Assembly: GCA_026392145.1 (NCBI GenBank)
Contig: JAPLCS010000211.1
Location: forward strand, 1-8,475
Direction of reading: 5' to 3'
Length of the DNA stretch: 8,475 nucleotides
DNA from: Fimbriimonadales bacterium
Lineage (GTDB): Bacteria > Armatimonadota > Fimbriimonadia > Fimbriimonadales > Fimbriimonadaceae
Numbering within the stretch: position 1 is the stretch's first letter; every line of letters begins with the position of its first letter. Below the pieces are notes generated by a model. The model did not search any database. It saw only the letters and a program-made list of their open reading frames with translations, and was not told where the DNA came from. Shown here one piece after another: positions 1 through 5,334 of this stretch. The position numbers were made by a program, and so were the translations under genes.

Positions 1-183
1 AGAAACCCACGGAAACGGGCGGTACATAATTCCATTTTTCCAATAAATATCAGAGTGAGCTAGATGATAAAAATTGTCCGTATCGTTTGGTTGACGTACA
101 ACTACAAACAATCCGATACAAAAAACTAATGAAGCTAGTACGTACCAGACGAACTTATTCGCATTAGCTGACCGACTTGACAT
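1..183 (-). CDS. Start of a polytopic membrane protein, possibly STT3/PMT-like glycosyltransferase (partial, runs off the window)
   Basis: An open frame of 61 codons begins at an ATG at 183 and reaches the window edge with no stop. An in-frame TGA lies two codons upstream, so this is the first usable start. The protein opens with a short polar stretch (MSSRSANANK). One clear membrane segment follows at about residues 11-29 (FVWYVLASLVFCIGLFVVV). Next comes a hydrophilic part with DTDNFYHLAHS (34-44) and GIMYRPFPWVS (51-61). An acidic D-x-D with a nearby YH just after the first membrane helix, then a G...FPW stretch, resembles the first external loop of STT3-type and related GT-C glycosyltransferases. 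That resemblance is recalled, not searched. The start lies inside the last 20 bases of the MFS gene, so translation is probably coupled. The overlap and the plausible membrane topology argue for a real gene; the function is tentative. Confidence 0.6.
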   Translation of the reverse strand, partial: MSSRSANANKFVWYVLASLVFCIGLFVVVRQPNDTDNFYHLAHSDIYWKNGIMYRPFPWVS

Positions 184-1465
184 TTCTCAACAAGTACGCC
201 CCGAACGCAAAACAAATACTGCAGACCACAAAAATAGAGGCGTAACCCTCAGTGGTGTACCGAACGGACTCTCCAACTCCAGACTTGCCCGGGAGAGAAA
301 TCAGCCACCCAGCGATTGGAGCCATAAGTGTCTGAGGCAGAGTCATGGCAACGTGCCATACGGCCATATCTTTCCCCTGATTAGTTCCCTCGGGCAACAC
401 ATCAGTTCCAAGTGCATAATCCACGCTGATATAAGCACCGTATCCAAACCCAAATAACGCTCCTACGACCAAAGCTAATTTGACATCATGGCAAAGAATG
501 AACAGCGGGGCAACAACCGTGATGAGCCCATTAGCTAAGAAAACCACCTTCTTTCGCCCAATCTTGTCGGAAAGTTTCCCGCCGTAGTAACCAGTAAAAG
601 AAGAAACGATGAGTATGATTCCAAGTAACTGAGGAGCGACTGAATCAACTTTGTCTCGTTCGACACCCACAACATCAACCAAGTAATACTTTATGAATGG
701 CTGGATAGCATAGAAACCAAGCATGACGAGAAAGCGAGTAATCCAAACCCAAGCAAAATCGGGATATTTCTTTGGATCGATCCAAAGGGATTTAAGATAA
801 GCCCTGAAATCAAACGCATCCTTGTTTGTATGTTGCTTTTCCTGAATTCCAAAATAGGTCCAAGCACCAACAATCAACATAACGCCCATGATCGCGCCAT
901 ATTTCATCAGCGGTGCCAACTTACCAAGAAGCATGCCAACCGCCACAGCTCCGACGAGTGTTCCAAGCTGGGTCATCAAGGCCATGAATCCAGAGGCTTT
1001 TCCTCTCTCATTTTCAGGCACGATGTCCGGGATGACTCCCATATAAGCACCGGTGGCAATATTATTTCCAACCTGAACTAAAACATATGCAAGGCAATAG
1101 AGAGGAACCGACTTAAAAACCGACACACCAAGTGCCATTCCAAGTAAACCAAAAACGTTCACCAGGACACCGGTAGCAATGTAAGGTTTTCTTCGACCTT
1201 CCGGCCGAGTACAGCGATCAGATAAGGCCCCGGAAATAAGCGGAACCAGAAGAGCAGGAAGAGCTCCAAGAGAAACTATCAGACCCAAAGCCTGAGCTTT
1301 CTGGTTCGGCAGCAGAGTTTCAATATCTCCCGGAAGAAGAAGGAGCAAAATCGCACCCCAATGGAAATTGGTGGCGAACCAGAAGGACGAAATTGTGAGA
1401 TGCTGAAGGTTAGATAATTTCGATTTTACGGGTGAATCGGACACGCTTTCAAGCGAATCGCTCAT
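164..1465 (-). CDS. MFS transporter (12-helix type, resembling GPH/SLC45 sugar carriers)
   Basis: The protein has 433 residues, the normal size for a single-chain major facilitator. Many hydrophobic segments alternate with short loops. MFS motif A is present twice, as expected from the internal duplication: GALSDRCTRPEGRRK (79-93) between helices 2 and 3, and GGKLSDKIGRKK (295-306) in the second half. The stretches IPDIVPENERGKASGF (145-160) and LGTDVLPEGTNQGKD (352-366) resemble conserved loops of the GPH/SLC45-like branch, which suggests a sugar or glycoside substrate, but no substrate can be read from the sequence. The ATG at 1465 follows a good Shine-Dalgarno (GAGGA, about 4 bases before the ATG). 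It overlaps the stop of the upstream nucleotidyltransferase as ATGA, so the two are translationally coupled. The 3' end overlaps the start of the next membrane protein gene by 20 bases. It is an inner-membrane protein. Confidence 0.9.
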   Translation of the reverse strand: MSDSLESVSDSPVKSKLSNLQHLTISSFWFATNFHWGAILLLLLPGDIETLLPNQKAQALGLIVSLGALPALLVPLISGALSDRCTRPEGRRKPYIATGVLVNVFGLLGMALGVSVFKSVPLYCLAYVLVQVGNNIATGAYMGVIPDIVPENERGKASGFMALMTQLGTLVGAVAVGMLLGKLAPLMKYGAIMGVMLIVGAWTYFGIQEKQHTNKDAFDFRAYLKSLWIDPKKYPDFAWVWITRFLVMLGFYAIQPFIKYYLVDVVGVERDKVDSVAPQLLGIILIVSSFTGYYGGKLSDKIGRKKVVFLANGLITVVAPLFILCHDVKLALVVGALFGFGYGAYISVDYALGTDVLPEGTNQGKDMAVWHVAMTLPQTLMAPIAGWLISLPGKSGVGESVRYTTEGYASIFVVCSICFAFGAYLLRNVKSVS

Positions 1466-2229
1466 ACGTTCCTCAACGCATACTCATAGTCATCCAGTTC
1501 ATCAATATCAAACGCAAGTTCAGCCGGACCACCCCGAACAACCGCGATTTTGCATCCTATGAGCTCCTCACACTTAGCTTTAACCTCGGTACTCGATATT
1601 GACTTAGTAATAACTTTCAAGAGAAAAGGGAAGCCTAATAGCTGAGCAAGCTTAAATACATTCTTACGATTCGCGACCACCTTTTCAATTTGAGGAATCA
1701 ACTTTACAAATACATCAGGGCGAACAAAGTAAGCACACCCAATAGTAAATTCACCATCACTTAACTTGGCAAAAGTACTTTTTGAACCGGGGAACCTATC
1801 TAAATATTCTTCCTTGGTGACCAAAGGCACAACAATGTCTGCATCGGCAGGACACATATCTATATATCTCAACAGTGCCTTTTCGTCCACATAAGGCAAA
1901 TCCATCGTAAGAATCAATACATGCGACGCATCAGAATTCAGAGCCTTCAGTTCTCTCATTCCCATGGAAACATTGCGGGTTAAATCACCTGTATCGCTGA
2001 TGGCACTAGTCACGAAAGTCCGAAATGTGTCCTGGACATCTTTGGCACCAATGAGCACCATCTTTCCAACACGATTTGTTTTCTGACAAGCCTCAATCGA
2101 CTTTAATCCAACAACATTGTCTTGAGCCTTGATGAGAGCTTTGTAGGGTGTCAGAGCAACTCGTGCAAAGTGGTCATCAAGCACACCACCAGCCGGCAAA
2201 ATAACATCAAAATTCTCCAATTCTTCCAA
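1462..2229 (-). CDS. MobA-like NTP transferase domain protein (nucleotidyltransferase, GT-A fold)
   Basis: This protein of 255 residues has the layout of a sugar-phosphate or cofactor nucleotidyltransferase. The nucleotide-binding loop LPAGG is at residues 11-15. A downstream lysine in PYKALI (K30) sits where the family has its substrate lysine. LTMDLPYVDEKAL (107-119) carries the metal-binding aspartate D110 at the end of a beta strand. A second acidic site near the C-terminus (AFDIDELDD, 239-247) fits the second metal ligand. The R-x-x-G part of the usual loop is absent, and the loop is followed by VLDDHFARVALT instead. The substrate is unknown; MobA, CofC or sugar-nucleotide roles cannot be separated by eye. 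The start is a TTG at 2229, or possibly a TTG at 2220; no ATG is available in frame. The stop overlaps the MFS start by 4 bases, so the pair is co-translated. It is probably cytoplasmic. Confidence 0.8.
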   Translation of the reverse strand: MEELENFDVILPAGGVLDDHFARVALTPYKALIKAQDNVVGLKSIEACQKTNRVGKMVLIGAKDVQDTFRTFVTSAISDTGDLTRNVSMGMRELKALNSDASHVLILTMDLPYVDEKALLRYIDMCPADADIVVPLVTKEEYLDRFPGSKSTFAKLSDGEFTIGCAYFVRPDVFVKLIPQIEKVVANRKNVFKLAQLLGFPFLLKVITKSISSTEVKAKCEELIGCKIAVVRGGPAELAFDIDELDDYEYALRNV

Positions 2230-2286
2230 TCCCCGTCGTAGTTTAGACGATTTAACCGGCTGACTTGAACTTAGATTTTTCGTGAT

Positions 2287-2757
2287 TTACCGTGGTGCTC
2301 GGAAGGCATGGCAAATGGCAATTGCCAATGCATCCGCTACATCATCAGGTTTGGGATCTTCCTTCAAGTTCAAGAGCTTACGAACCATAAAAGTCACCTG
2401 ATTCTTATCAGCCGAACCGTTACCAACCACACTTTGTTTTACTTCGGGCGGAGAATATTCACTCCACTCAATGCCAGTGTGGGCAGCTGCCAAGAGTATT
2501 GTCCCTAGGCTTTTTGCAACATCCATACCCGTGGTCACATTCTTAGTAAAAAATAGTCGCTCTGTGGCCATTGCATCAGGATGATGTTTTTCAATGAGTT
2601 CAACAACACCACTGTGAACGAGTTGCAACCGCTCCGGCATCAGAACGCGTGGGGTCTTTATCAGTCCGTAATCAATGCATTCTAGCTTAGAACCGATTCT
2701 CTTAATAACCCCGTATCCAATTCGCTCCAAACCGGGGTCAATTCCTAGAATAAGCAT
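2287..2757 (-). CDS. ruvC: Crossover junction endodeoxyribonuclease RuvC
   Basis: RuvC resolves Holliday junctions made during recombination and repair, acting as a dimer with RuvAB. The protein has 156 residues from the ATG at 2757, close to the usual length. The N-terminus LILGIDPGLERIGYGVI is diagnostic. The four catalytic acids are in place: D7 in GIDPG, E66 in ATERLFF, and D139 and D142 in KPDDVADALAIA. The basic stretch PPEVKQSVVGNGSADKNQV (103-121) matches the family's DNA-binding segment. The frame is open to a GTG at 2793, but that would add 12 residues (LHSCCAEWRLF after the initiator) that RuvC proteins lack, so the ATG is preferred. ruvA and ruvB are not in the window; the gene stands between a pseudopilin gene and an NTase gene, with 57 bases before the latter. 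The family assignment is very secure. Confidence 0.96.
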   Translation of the reverse strand: MLILGIDPGLERIGYGVIKRIGSKLECIDYGLIKTPRVLMPERLQLVHSGVVELIEKHHPDAMATERLFFTKNVTTGMDVAKSLGTILLAAAHTGIEWSEYSPPEVKQSVVGNGSADKNQVTFMVRKLLNLKEDPKPDDVADALAIAICHAFRAPR

Positions 2758-2780
2758 AAATAAACGCCACTCGGCACAAC

Positions 2781-2828
2781 ATGAGTGTAGCACGGTGATA
2801 ATTTCAGCTCATGAATTCTGAACGTTCA
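2781..2828 (-). promoter_or_regulatory. Candidate ruvC promoter with overlapping 10-base palindrome
   Basis: The gap between the last pseudopilin and ruvC (2758-2831) holds a perfect palindrome, TGAACGTTCA, at 2819-2828. Read on the minus strand it overlaps TTGAAC, which is followed after 17 bases by TGAAAT. Those could be weak -35 and -10 boxes for ruvC. A palindrome over a -35 box is a common operator layout, and ruv genes are under LexA control in some bacteria. However, this palindrome is not one of the well-known LexA box forms (for example GAAC-N4-GTTC). It is seen but not understood. Confidence 0.25.
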
Positions 2829-2831
2829 AAC

Positions 2832-3290
2832 TCACCAAGTGCCAATCGTGGTTCCATTCAGACTCACAAGAGTAGTAGGTGTCAACTGAACCTTGTATAC
2901 CGGCCGGCCACCTCCAATTGTCAACATATATGCACTCAAGGAAATAGACCGATAATCTGGATGCAAATTAAAATAAGTGCTTACCACCCGTTTGCTCAAA
3001 TACGGTCCTTTCCATCGACCAGCTGGCAGAGAGATTGTCGTTGCATTGTCATCATAACATTGTGAGGGTGCGGTTTGGCTGTCAATAAGGGTTGCCATTG
3101 TGGGATAGCATCCACAATCGGCATAAAACTGGTCAGCGGCTCCACGATAAGCCTTAAGTGAAGCTTTCATGGCGCTTTCAGACGAGCGCTTCCAACTATC
3201 ATTCACTTTGGGAATAGCGATTGTAGCCAACACTGAGACGATGATGATGACAATCAGAAGTTCCACCAAAGTAAAAGCTCTAACACGCAA
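2832..3290 (-). CDS. Type II secretion/type IV pilus-like pseudopilin, copy 1 of a tandem array
   Basis: This is a small pseudopilin of 152 residues. The N-terminus MRVRAFTLVELLIVIIIVSV is a class III prepilin signal. Cleavage by prepilin peptidase would fall after A5, leaving mature F1 and the conserved E5 (E10 of the precursor). A hydrophobic helix follows to about residue 27, ending AIPKVN. The globular part has YADCGCYP (56-63), a further cysteine at 78, RWKGPYL (92-98) and the C-terminus LNGTTIGTW. The start chosen is TTG at 3290: it sits 5 bases after the GAGG of a perfect Shine-Dalgarno (GAGGTGA) and gives a five-residue leader like MGKRA of copy 3. GTG at 3296 is the alternative. The frame stays open to an ATG at 3407, but that ATG lies inside the preceding gene copy. 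It probably forms part of an envelope-spanning pseudopilus or a surface-exposed minor pilin; which machine it serves is unknown. Confidence 0.85.
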   Translation of the reverse strand: MRVRAFTLVELLIVIIIVSVLATIAIPKVNDSWKRSSESAMKASLKAYRGAADQFYADCGCYPTMATLIDSQTAPSQCYDDNATTISLPAGRWKGPYLSKRVVSTYFNLHPDYRSISLSAYMLTIGGGRPVYKVQLTPTTLVSLNGTTIGTW

Positions 3291-3360
3291 CCTCACCTCA
3301 TCACCCAAAAGAATTTTTCCGTAAAATAGTTTATTTTTTTCTGGAACTATTGCGAGGTGA
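3291..3360 (-). promoter_or_regulatory. Duplicated leader of pseudopilin copy 1, with inverted repeat covering the Shine-Dalgarno
   Basis: These 70 bases match the leader of copy 2 (3809-3878) at about 63 of 70 positions by hand alignment. On the minus strand the leader starts with TCACCTC (3354-3360) and ends with GAGGTGA (3293-3299), exact reverse complements. GAGGTGA is also a perfect match to the extended anti-Shine-Dalgarno and lies at good spacing for the TTG at 3290. If the mRNA includes both arms, base pairing would hide the ribosome site. Between the arms is an A-rich stretch followed by CTATTTTACGG, where TATTTT may be a -10 box. If that box is used, the upstream arm would not be in the transcript. 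Confidence 0.4.
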
Positions 3361-3381
3361 ATACAAATCAGACAAACATCT

Positions 3382-3811
3382 TCACCAAGTCGATATGTTA
3401 GTTCCATCCAGTGCTAAAACGCTTCCACTGCTAGAACTTAAGTAATAATTATATCTAGGTCTGGGTGAATAGCCAAAAATTTGAATCTGAAGGATCATTT
3501 GAAGTCCTCTGTAGTGAGAATGCAAAAATCGATTTTCATCCAATCCTGCTTGATTTCTAAGATAAGGTCCTCTCCAAGTACTTGCAACTAAGCCTCTCGT
3601 ACCAAACGCATGATCTGTGTAACAACGAGAAGGTGCCGTCATAAAATCTGTCCATCGCATCCCGGTAGATTTTGAGCCGTGACCTTAAAGAACTTTCACT
3701 AGCCCTTCGCCACGATTCATTAACTTTAGGAATGGCGATAGTAGCCAATACCGAGACGATGATGATGACAATCAGAAGTTCCACCAATGTAAAAGCTCTA
3801 ACACGGAACAT
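3382..3811 (-). pseudogene. Frameshifted pseudopilin, copy 2 of the tandem array (44-base deletion)
   Basis: The N-terminal part (RAFTLVELLIVIIIVSV to KIYRDAMDRFYD) and the C-terminal part (PSRCYTDHAFGT to LALDGTNISTW) of one pseudopilin lie in different frames that overlap at 3557-3660. Aligned to copy 3, the DNA is colinear up to the codons for DRFY and resumes at the codons before RCYTDHAFG. Exactly 44 bases are missing at about 3639/3640, which is not a multiple of three. The missing part encodes the DCGC motif and the following loop. Without repair, translation would end after about 23 unrelated residues. The leader's strong GAGGTGAT site points at a TTC where copy 1 has its TTG start. 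The only nearby starts are an ATG at 3811 that overlaps the Shine-Dalgarno, and GTGs at 3814 and 3826. It is probably not functional, though it could donate sequence to its neighbours. Confidence 0.8.
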
Positions 3812-3878
3812 CACCTCATCGCCCACAATAATTTTTCCGTAAAATAGTTTTTTTTTCTCTGGAATTATTGCGAGGTGA
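3809..3878 (-). promoter_or_regulatory. Duplicated leader of pseudopilin copy 2, same inverted repeat
   Basis: This is the second copy of the pseudopilin leader. The arms TCACCTC (minus strand, 3872-3878) and GAGGTGA (3811-3817) are kept exactly, although about 10 percent of the other bases differ from the copy 1 leader. The A-rich spacer here contains a run of nine A on the minus strand (3848-3856), followed by CTATTTTACGG, which is unchanged between copies. An 8-base palindrome TGAATTCA (3876-3883) overlaps the outer arm. Confidence 0.4.
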
Positions 3879-3899
3879 ATTCAGATCCAACAAACATGT

Positions 3900-4367
3900 T
3901 CACCAAGTGGATATATCAGTTCCATTTAACGCTCGAACAATCCCGCTGCTCGAATTCAATATATAATGGTATATAGGTCTGGGTAAACCACTGGTATAAG
4001 CAACACCATAAATTTGAAGACCCCGATAGTGAGGATGCAAAAAACGATTTTCACCCGAACCAGCTTGATTCCTCAGATAAGGTCCTTTCCAGGTACTTGC
4101 AACTAACGCCCTCGTACCAAACGCATGATCTGTGTAGCAGGTAGCGGGTGGCGTCTGTAGGCCAACGTGATCAGCATGCGGATAGCAGCCGCAATCAGCA
4201 TAAAATCTGTCCTTCGCATCTCGGTAAATTTTGAGCCGTGCCCTTAAAGAACTTTCACTAGCTCTTCGCCACGATTCATTAACTTTAGGTATGGCAATGG
4301 CCGCCAGCACCGAAACAACGATGATGACTATCAACAGCTCTACTAAAGTAAAAGCACGTTTCCCCAT
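3900..4367 (-). CDS. Type II secretion/type IV pilus-like pseudopilin, copy 3 of the tandem array (intact)
   Basis: This intact pseudopilin has 155 residues from an ATG. The prepilin signal is MGKRAFTLVELLIVIIVVSV, with likely cleavage after A5 and the conserved glutamate at E10 (mature E5). The hydrophobic helix runs to about residue 27 and ends in AIPKVN. Cysteines are at 59, 61 and 77; C59 and C61 form a CGC motif also found in copy 1, and a disulfide with the third cysteine is possible. The aromatic motif TWKGPYL is at 92-98, and the protein ends LNGTDISTW. The Shine-Dalgarno is weak (AGGA two bases before the ATG). It is the first of the three tandem copies in transcription order, 86 bases after the larger prepilin-like gene, and may share that gene's transcript. 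It shows what the broken copy 2 looked like before the deletion. The pilus or secretion system served cannot be told. Confidence 0.88.
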   Translation of the reverse strand: MGKRAFTLVELLIVIIVVSVLAAIAIPKVNESWRRASESSLRARLKIYRDAKDRFYADCGCYPHADHVGLQTPPATCYTDHAFGTRALVASTWKGPYLRNQAGSGENRFLHPHYRGLQIYGVAYTSGLPRPIYHYILNSSSGIVRALNGTDISTW

Positions 4368-4411
4368 AATCCTAAAAGCCTAGGAATAATTACCTCGTAC
4401 AACTTAGAGAG

Positions 4412-4433
4412 AACCAAGTACCTTTGAGTGGTT
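4412..4433 (-). terminator. Weak hairpin between the large prepilin-like gene and the pseudopilin array
   Basis: On the minus strand AACCA and TGGTT (5 base pairs, 12-base loop) are followed by the pyrimidine-rich CTCTCT. There is no real U run, so this is at best an attenuating structure. It lies in the 86-base gap after the larger prepilin-like gene. Confidence 0.2.
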
Positions 4434-4453
4434 ATCCAAAAACGTGCAAGTTG

Positions 4454-5293
4454 CTATCTAAATCGCCAAATGACTTCGCCAAACGTATTCAAACGATTAG
4501 CAGAATAAACCTTGGCATGTCCATCCGCAAACACAACGGGAGTGGTACCGTTGTTCCTTCCGTCCGACCGGAACCGTGCGTAAACAGGTTTCAAACCGCC
4601 CGCAGAATTGCCCGTGCAATTTGAGAGCACGCCTGACAGAGGACAAGGAGAACCGACAGGTAAAAGACCGGACGTCGTACACAGATTTACATCTGCAATG
4701 AGTGGTAAACCTCGACTGTAATTCTCGGCAGTGGTTCCAGTCGTTGGTTGCGCTCCGTTATACGGATTAAAAACGTATCCCCGCTCCTTTCCATTCACAC
4801 TATTTGGCGTGGTCACCACAAGACCAGTTCTTGCAGAATCTTCAGCCTGACTAAAATTGGCAGAAGAAGTAAAACCCTCTGTGCCAGGCAATGCAGCACC
4901 CGGAACAGCAGTTGAAAGCGGATCAACCCCTGTCGCATCACTGTAACCTATGCTCTGCTTCCGTCGTGTGGACCAATTGGCGGCAAACGTCGAATTGGAT
5001 GCCGCCGGAGATACAAAAATATCCTGATTTTTCACATAAGGGAATAAACCTTCAGTCCAAATAACAGGATCAACAGCTGGGTTGGTAGTTCGCATCGAAG
5101 CAGGTACAAAACTGTCATCATTGTCTCCCGCATAAATCATGAGCGAGGTACCAATTTGCTTCATCTGTGCGAGAGCTTTCGTTTGTTTAGCTGCTTCCTT
5201 AGCCTGGGAAAAAACGGGAAAAAGAATTGCCGCCAAAATCGCAATGATTGCAATAACCACAAGTAGTTCAATCAGTGTAAAAGCTCGTCTCAC
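4454..5293 (-). CDS. Prepilin-type N-terminal cleavage/methylation domain protein, H-x9-DG-like type
   Basis: This protein has 279 residues. [20 protein letters not shown] is a class III prepilin signal: likely cleavage after A4, mature F1, conserved glutamate E9. The helix ends [17 protein letters not shown], and then [19 protein letters not shown] (42-60) matches the usual second block of this family. The C-terminus holds [13 protein letters not shown] (253-265), the FxDGH end motif of the H-x9-DG group. Three cysteines (C205, C217, C226) lie in a Ser/Gly/Pro-rich loop. Such proteins are numerous in Armatimonadota and Planctomycetes, and their roles are mostly unknown. It probably sits in the inner membrane with an exported globular domain, or in a pseudopilus. 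The start is GTG at 5293 without a Shine-Dalgarno; a TATAGT box ends only 7 bases upstream. It is the first gene of the minus-strand block and diverges from thyX. Confidence 0.88.
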   Translation of the reverse strand: MRRAFTLIELLVVIAIIAILAAILFPVFSQAKEAAKQTKALAQMKQIGTSLMIYAGDNDDSFVPASMRTTNPAVDPVIWTEGLFPYVKNQDIFVSPAASNSTFAANWSTRRKQSIGYSDATGVDPLSTAVPGAALPGTEGFTSSANFSQAEDSARTGLVVTTPNSVNGKERGYVFNPYNGAQPTTGTTAENYSRGLPLIADVNLCTTSGLLPVGSPCPLSGVLSNCTGNSAGGLKPVYARFRSDGRNNGTTPVVFADGHAKVYSANRLNTFGEVIWRFR

Positions 5294-5300
5294 AGAAGAA

Positions 5301-5330
5301 ACTATACTGCGTTTTCTTGTAAAATGACAC
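5301..5330 (-). promoter_or_regulatory. Promoter of the prepilin-like gene, possibly giving a leaderless mRNA
   Basis: On the minus strand TATAGT (5301-5306) lies 18 bases after GTGTCA (5325-5330), a fair sigma-70-type pair. Only 7 bases separate the -10 box from the GTG start at 5293, so transcription would begin at or next to the start codon. No Shine-Dalgarno is present, which agrees with a leaderless transcript. Confidence 0.45.
5320..5325 (+). promoter_or_regulatory. -10-like box of thyX, possibly giving a leaderless mRNA
   Basis: TAAAAT lies 9 bases before the thyX ATG at 5335, which would place the RNA start within about three bases of the ATG. There is no Shine-Dalgarno. No good -35 box is seen at the expected distance. 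The box overlaps the -35 region of the opposite promoter. Confidence 0.35.
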
Positions 5331-5334
5331 CTTC

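Larger units (their letters stand above)
2832..4367 (-). repeat. Tandem array of three paralogous pseudopilin units
   Basis: Three head-to-tail units of about 0.5 kb each hold homologous small pseudopilin genes ending 2832, 3382 and 3900. All share the AFTLVELLIVII N-terminus, a WxGPYL motif and an NGT-x-I-x-TW C-terminus. Units 1 and 2 are most alike in their leaders and first codons. Units 2 and 3 are most alike over the remainder of the coding part. This is local gene duplication followed by exchange between copies. Confidence 0.8.

Noticed and set aside
2758..2793. RuvC starting at GTG 2793
   Set aside because: It adds 12 residues not found in RuvC; the ATG at 2757 starts exactly where the family does.
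2811..3065. 84-codon plus-strand open frame over pseudopilin copy 1
   Set aside because: It is antisense to a supported gene, with no domain, membrane segment or promoter.
3291..3407. N-terminal extension of pseudopilin copy 1 to the ATG at 3407
   Set aside because: That ATG lies within the last codons of the preceding copy, and the extension would put 39 residues before a prepilin signal. The TTG at 3290 has a perfect Shine-Dalgarno and gives a normal leader.
3382..3826. Programmed frameshift joining the two halves of pseudopilin copy 2
   Set aside because: The change is a 44-base deletion relative to copy 3, not a one-base slip, and no slippery heptamer was seen at the junction.
2832..4367. 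CRISPR-like or transposon origin for the repeated units
   Set aside because: The repeats are whole homologous genes about 0.5 kb apart. There are no short regular repeats with spacers, and no transposase or terminal inverted repeats.
4424..4682. Small open frames overlapping the 3' end of the H-x9-DG type prepilin-like gene on both strands
   Set aside because: They are out-of-frame shadows of a gene with clear family motifs to its last codons.
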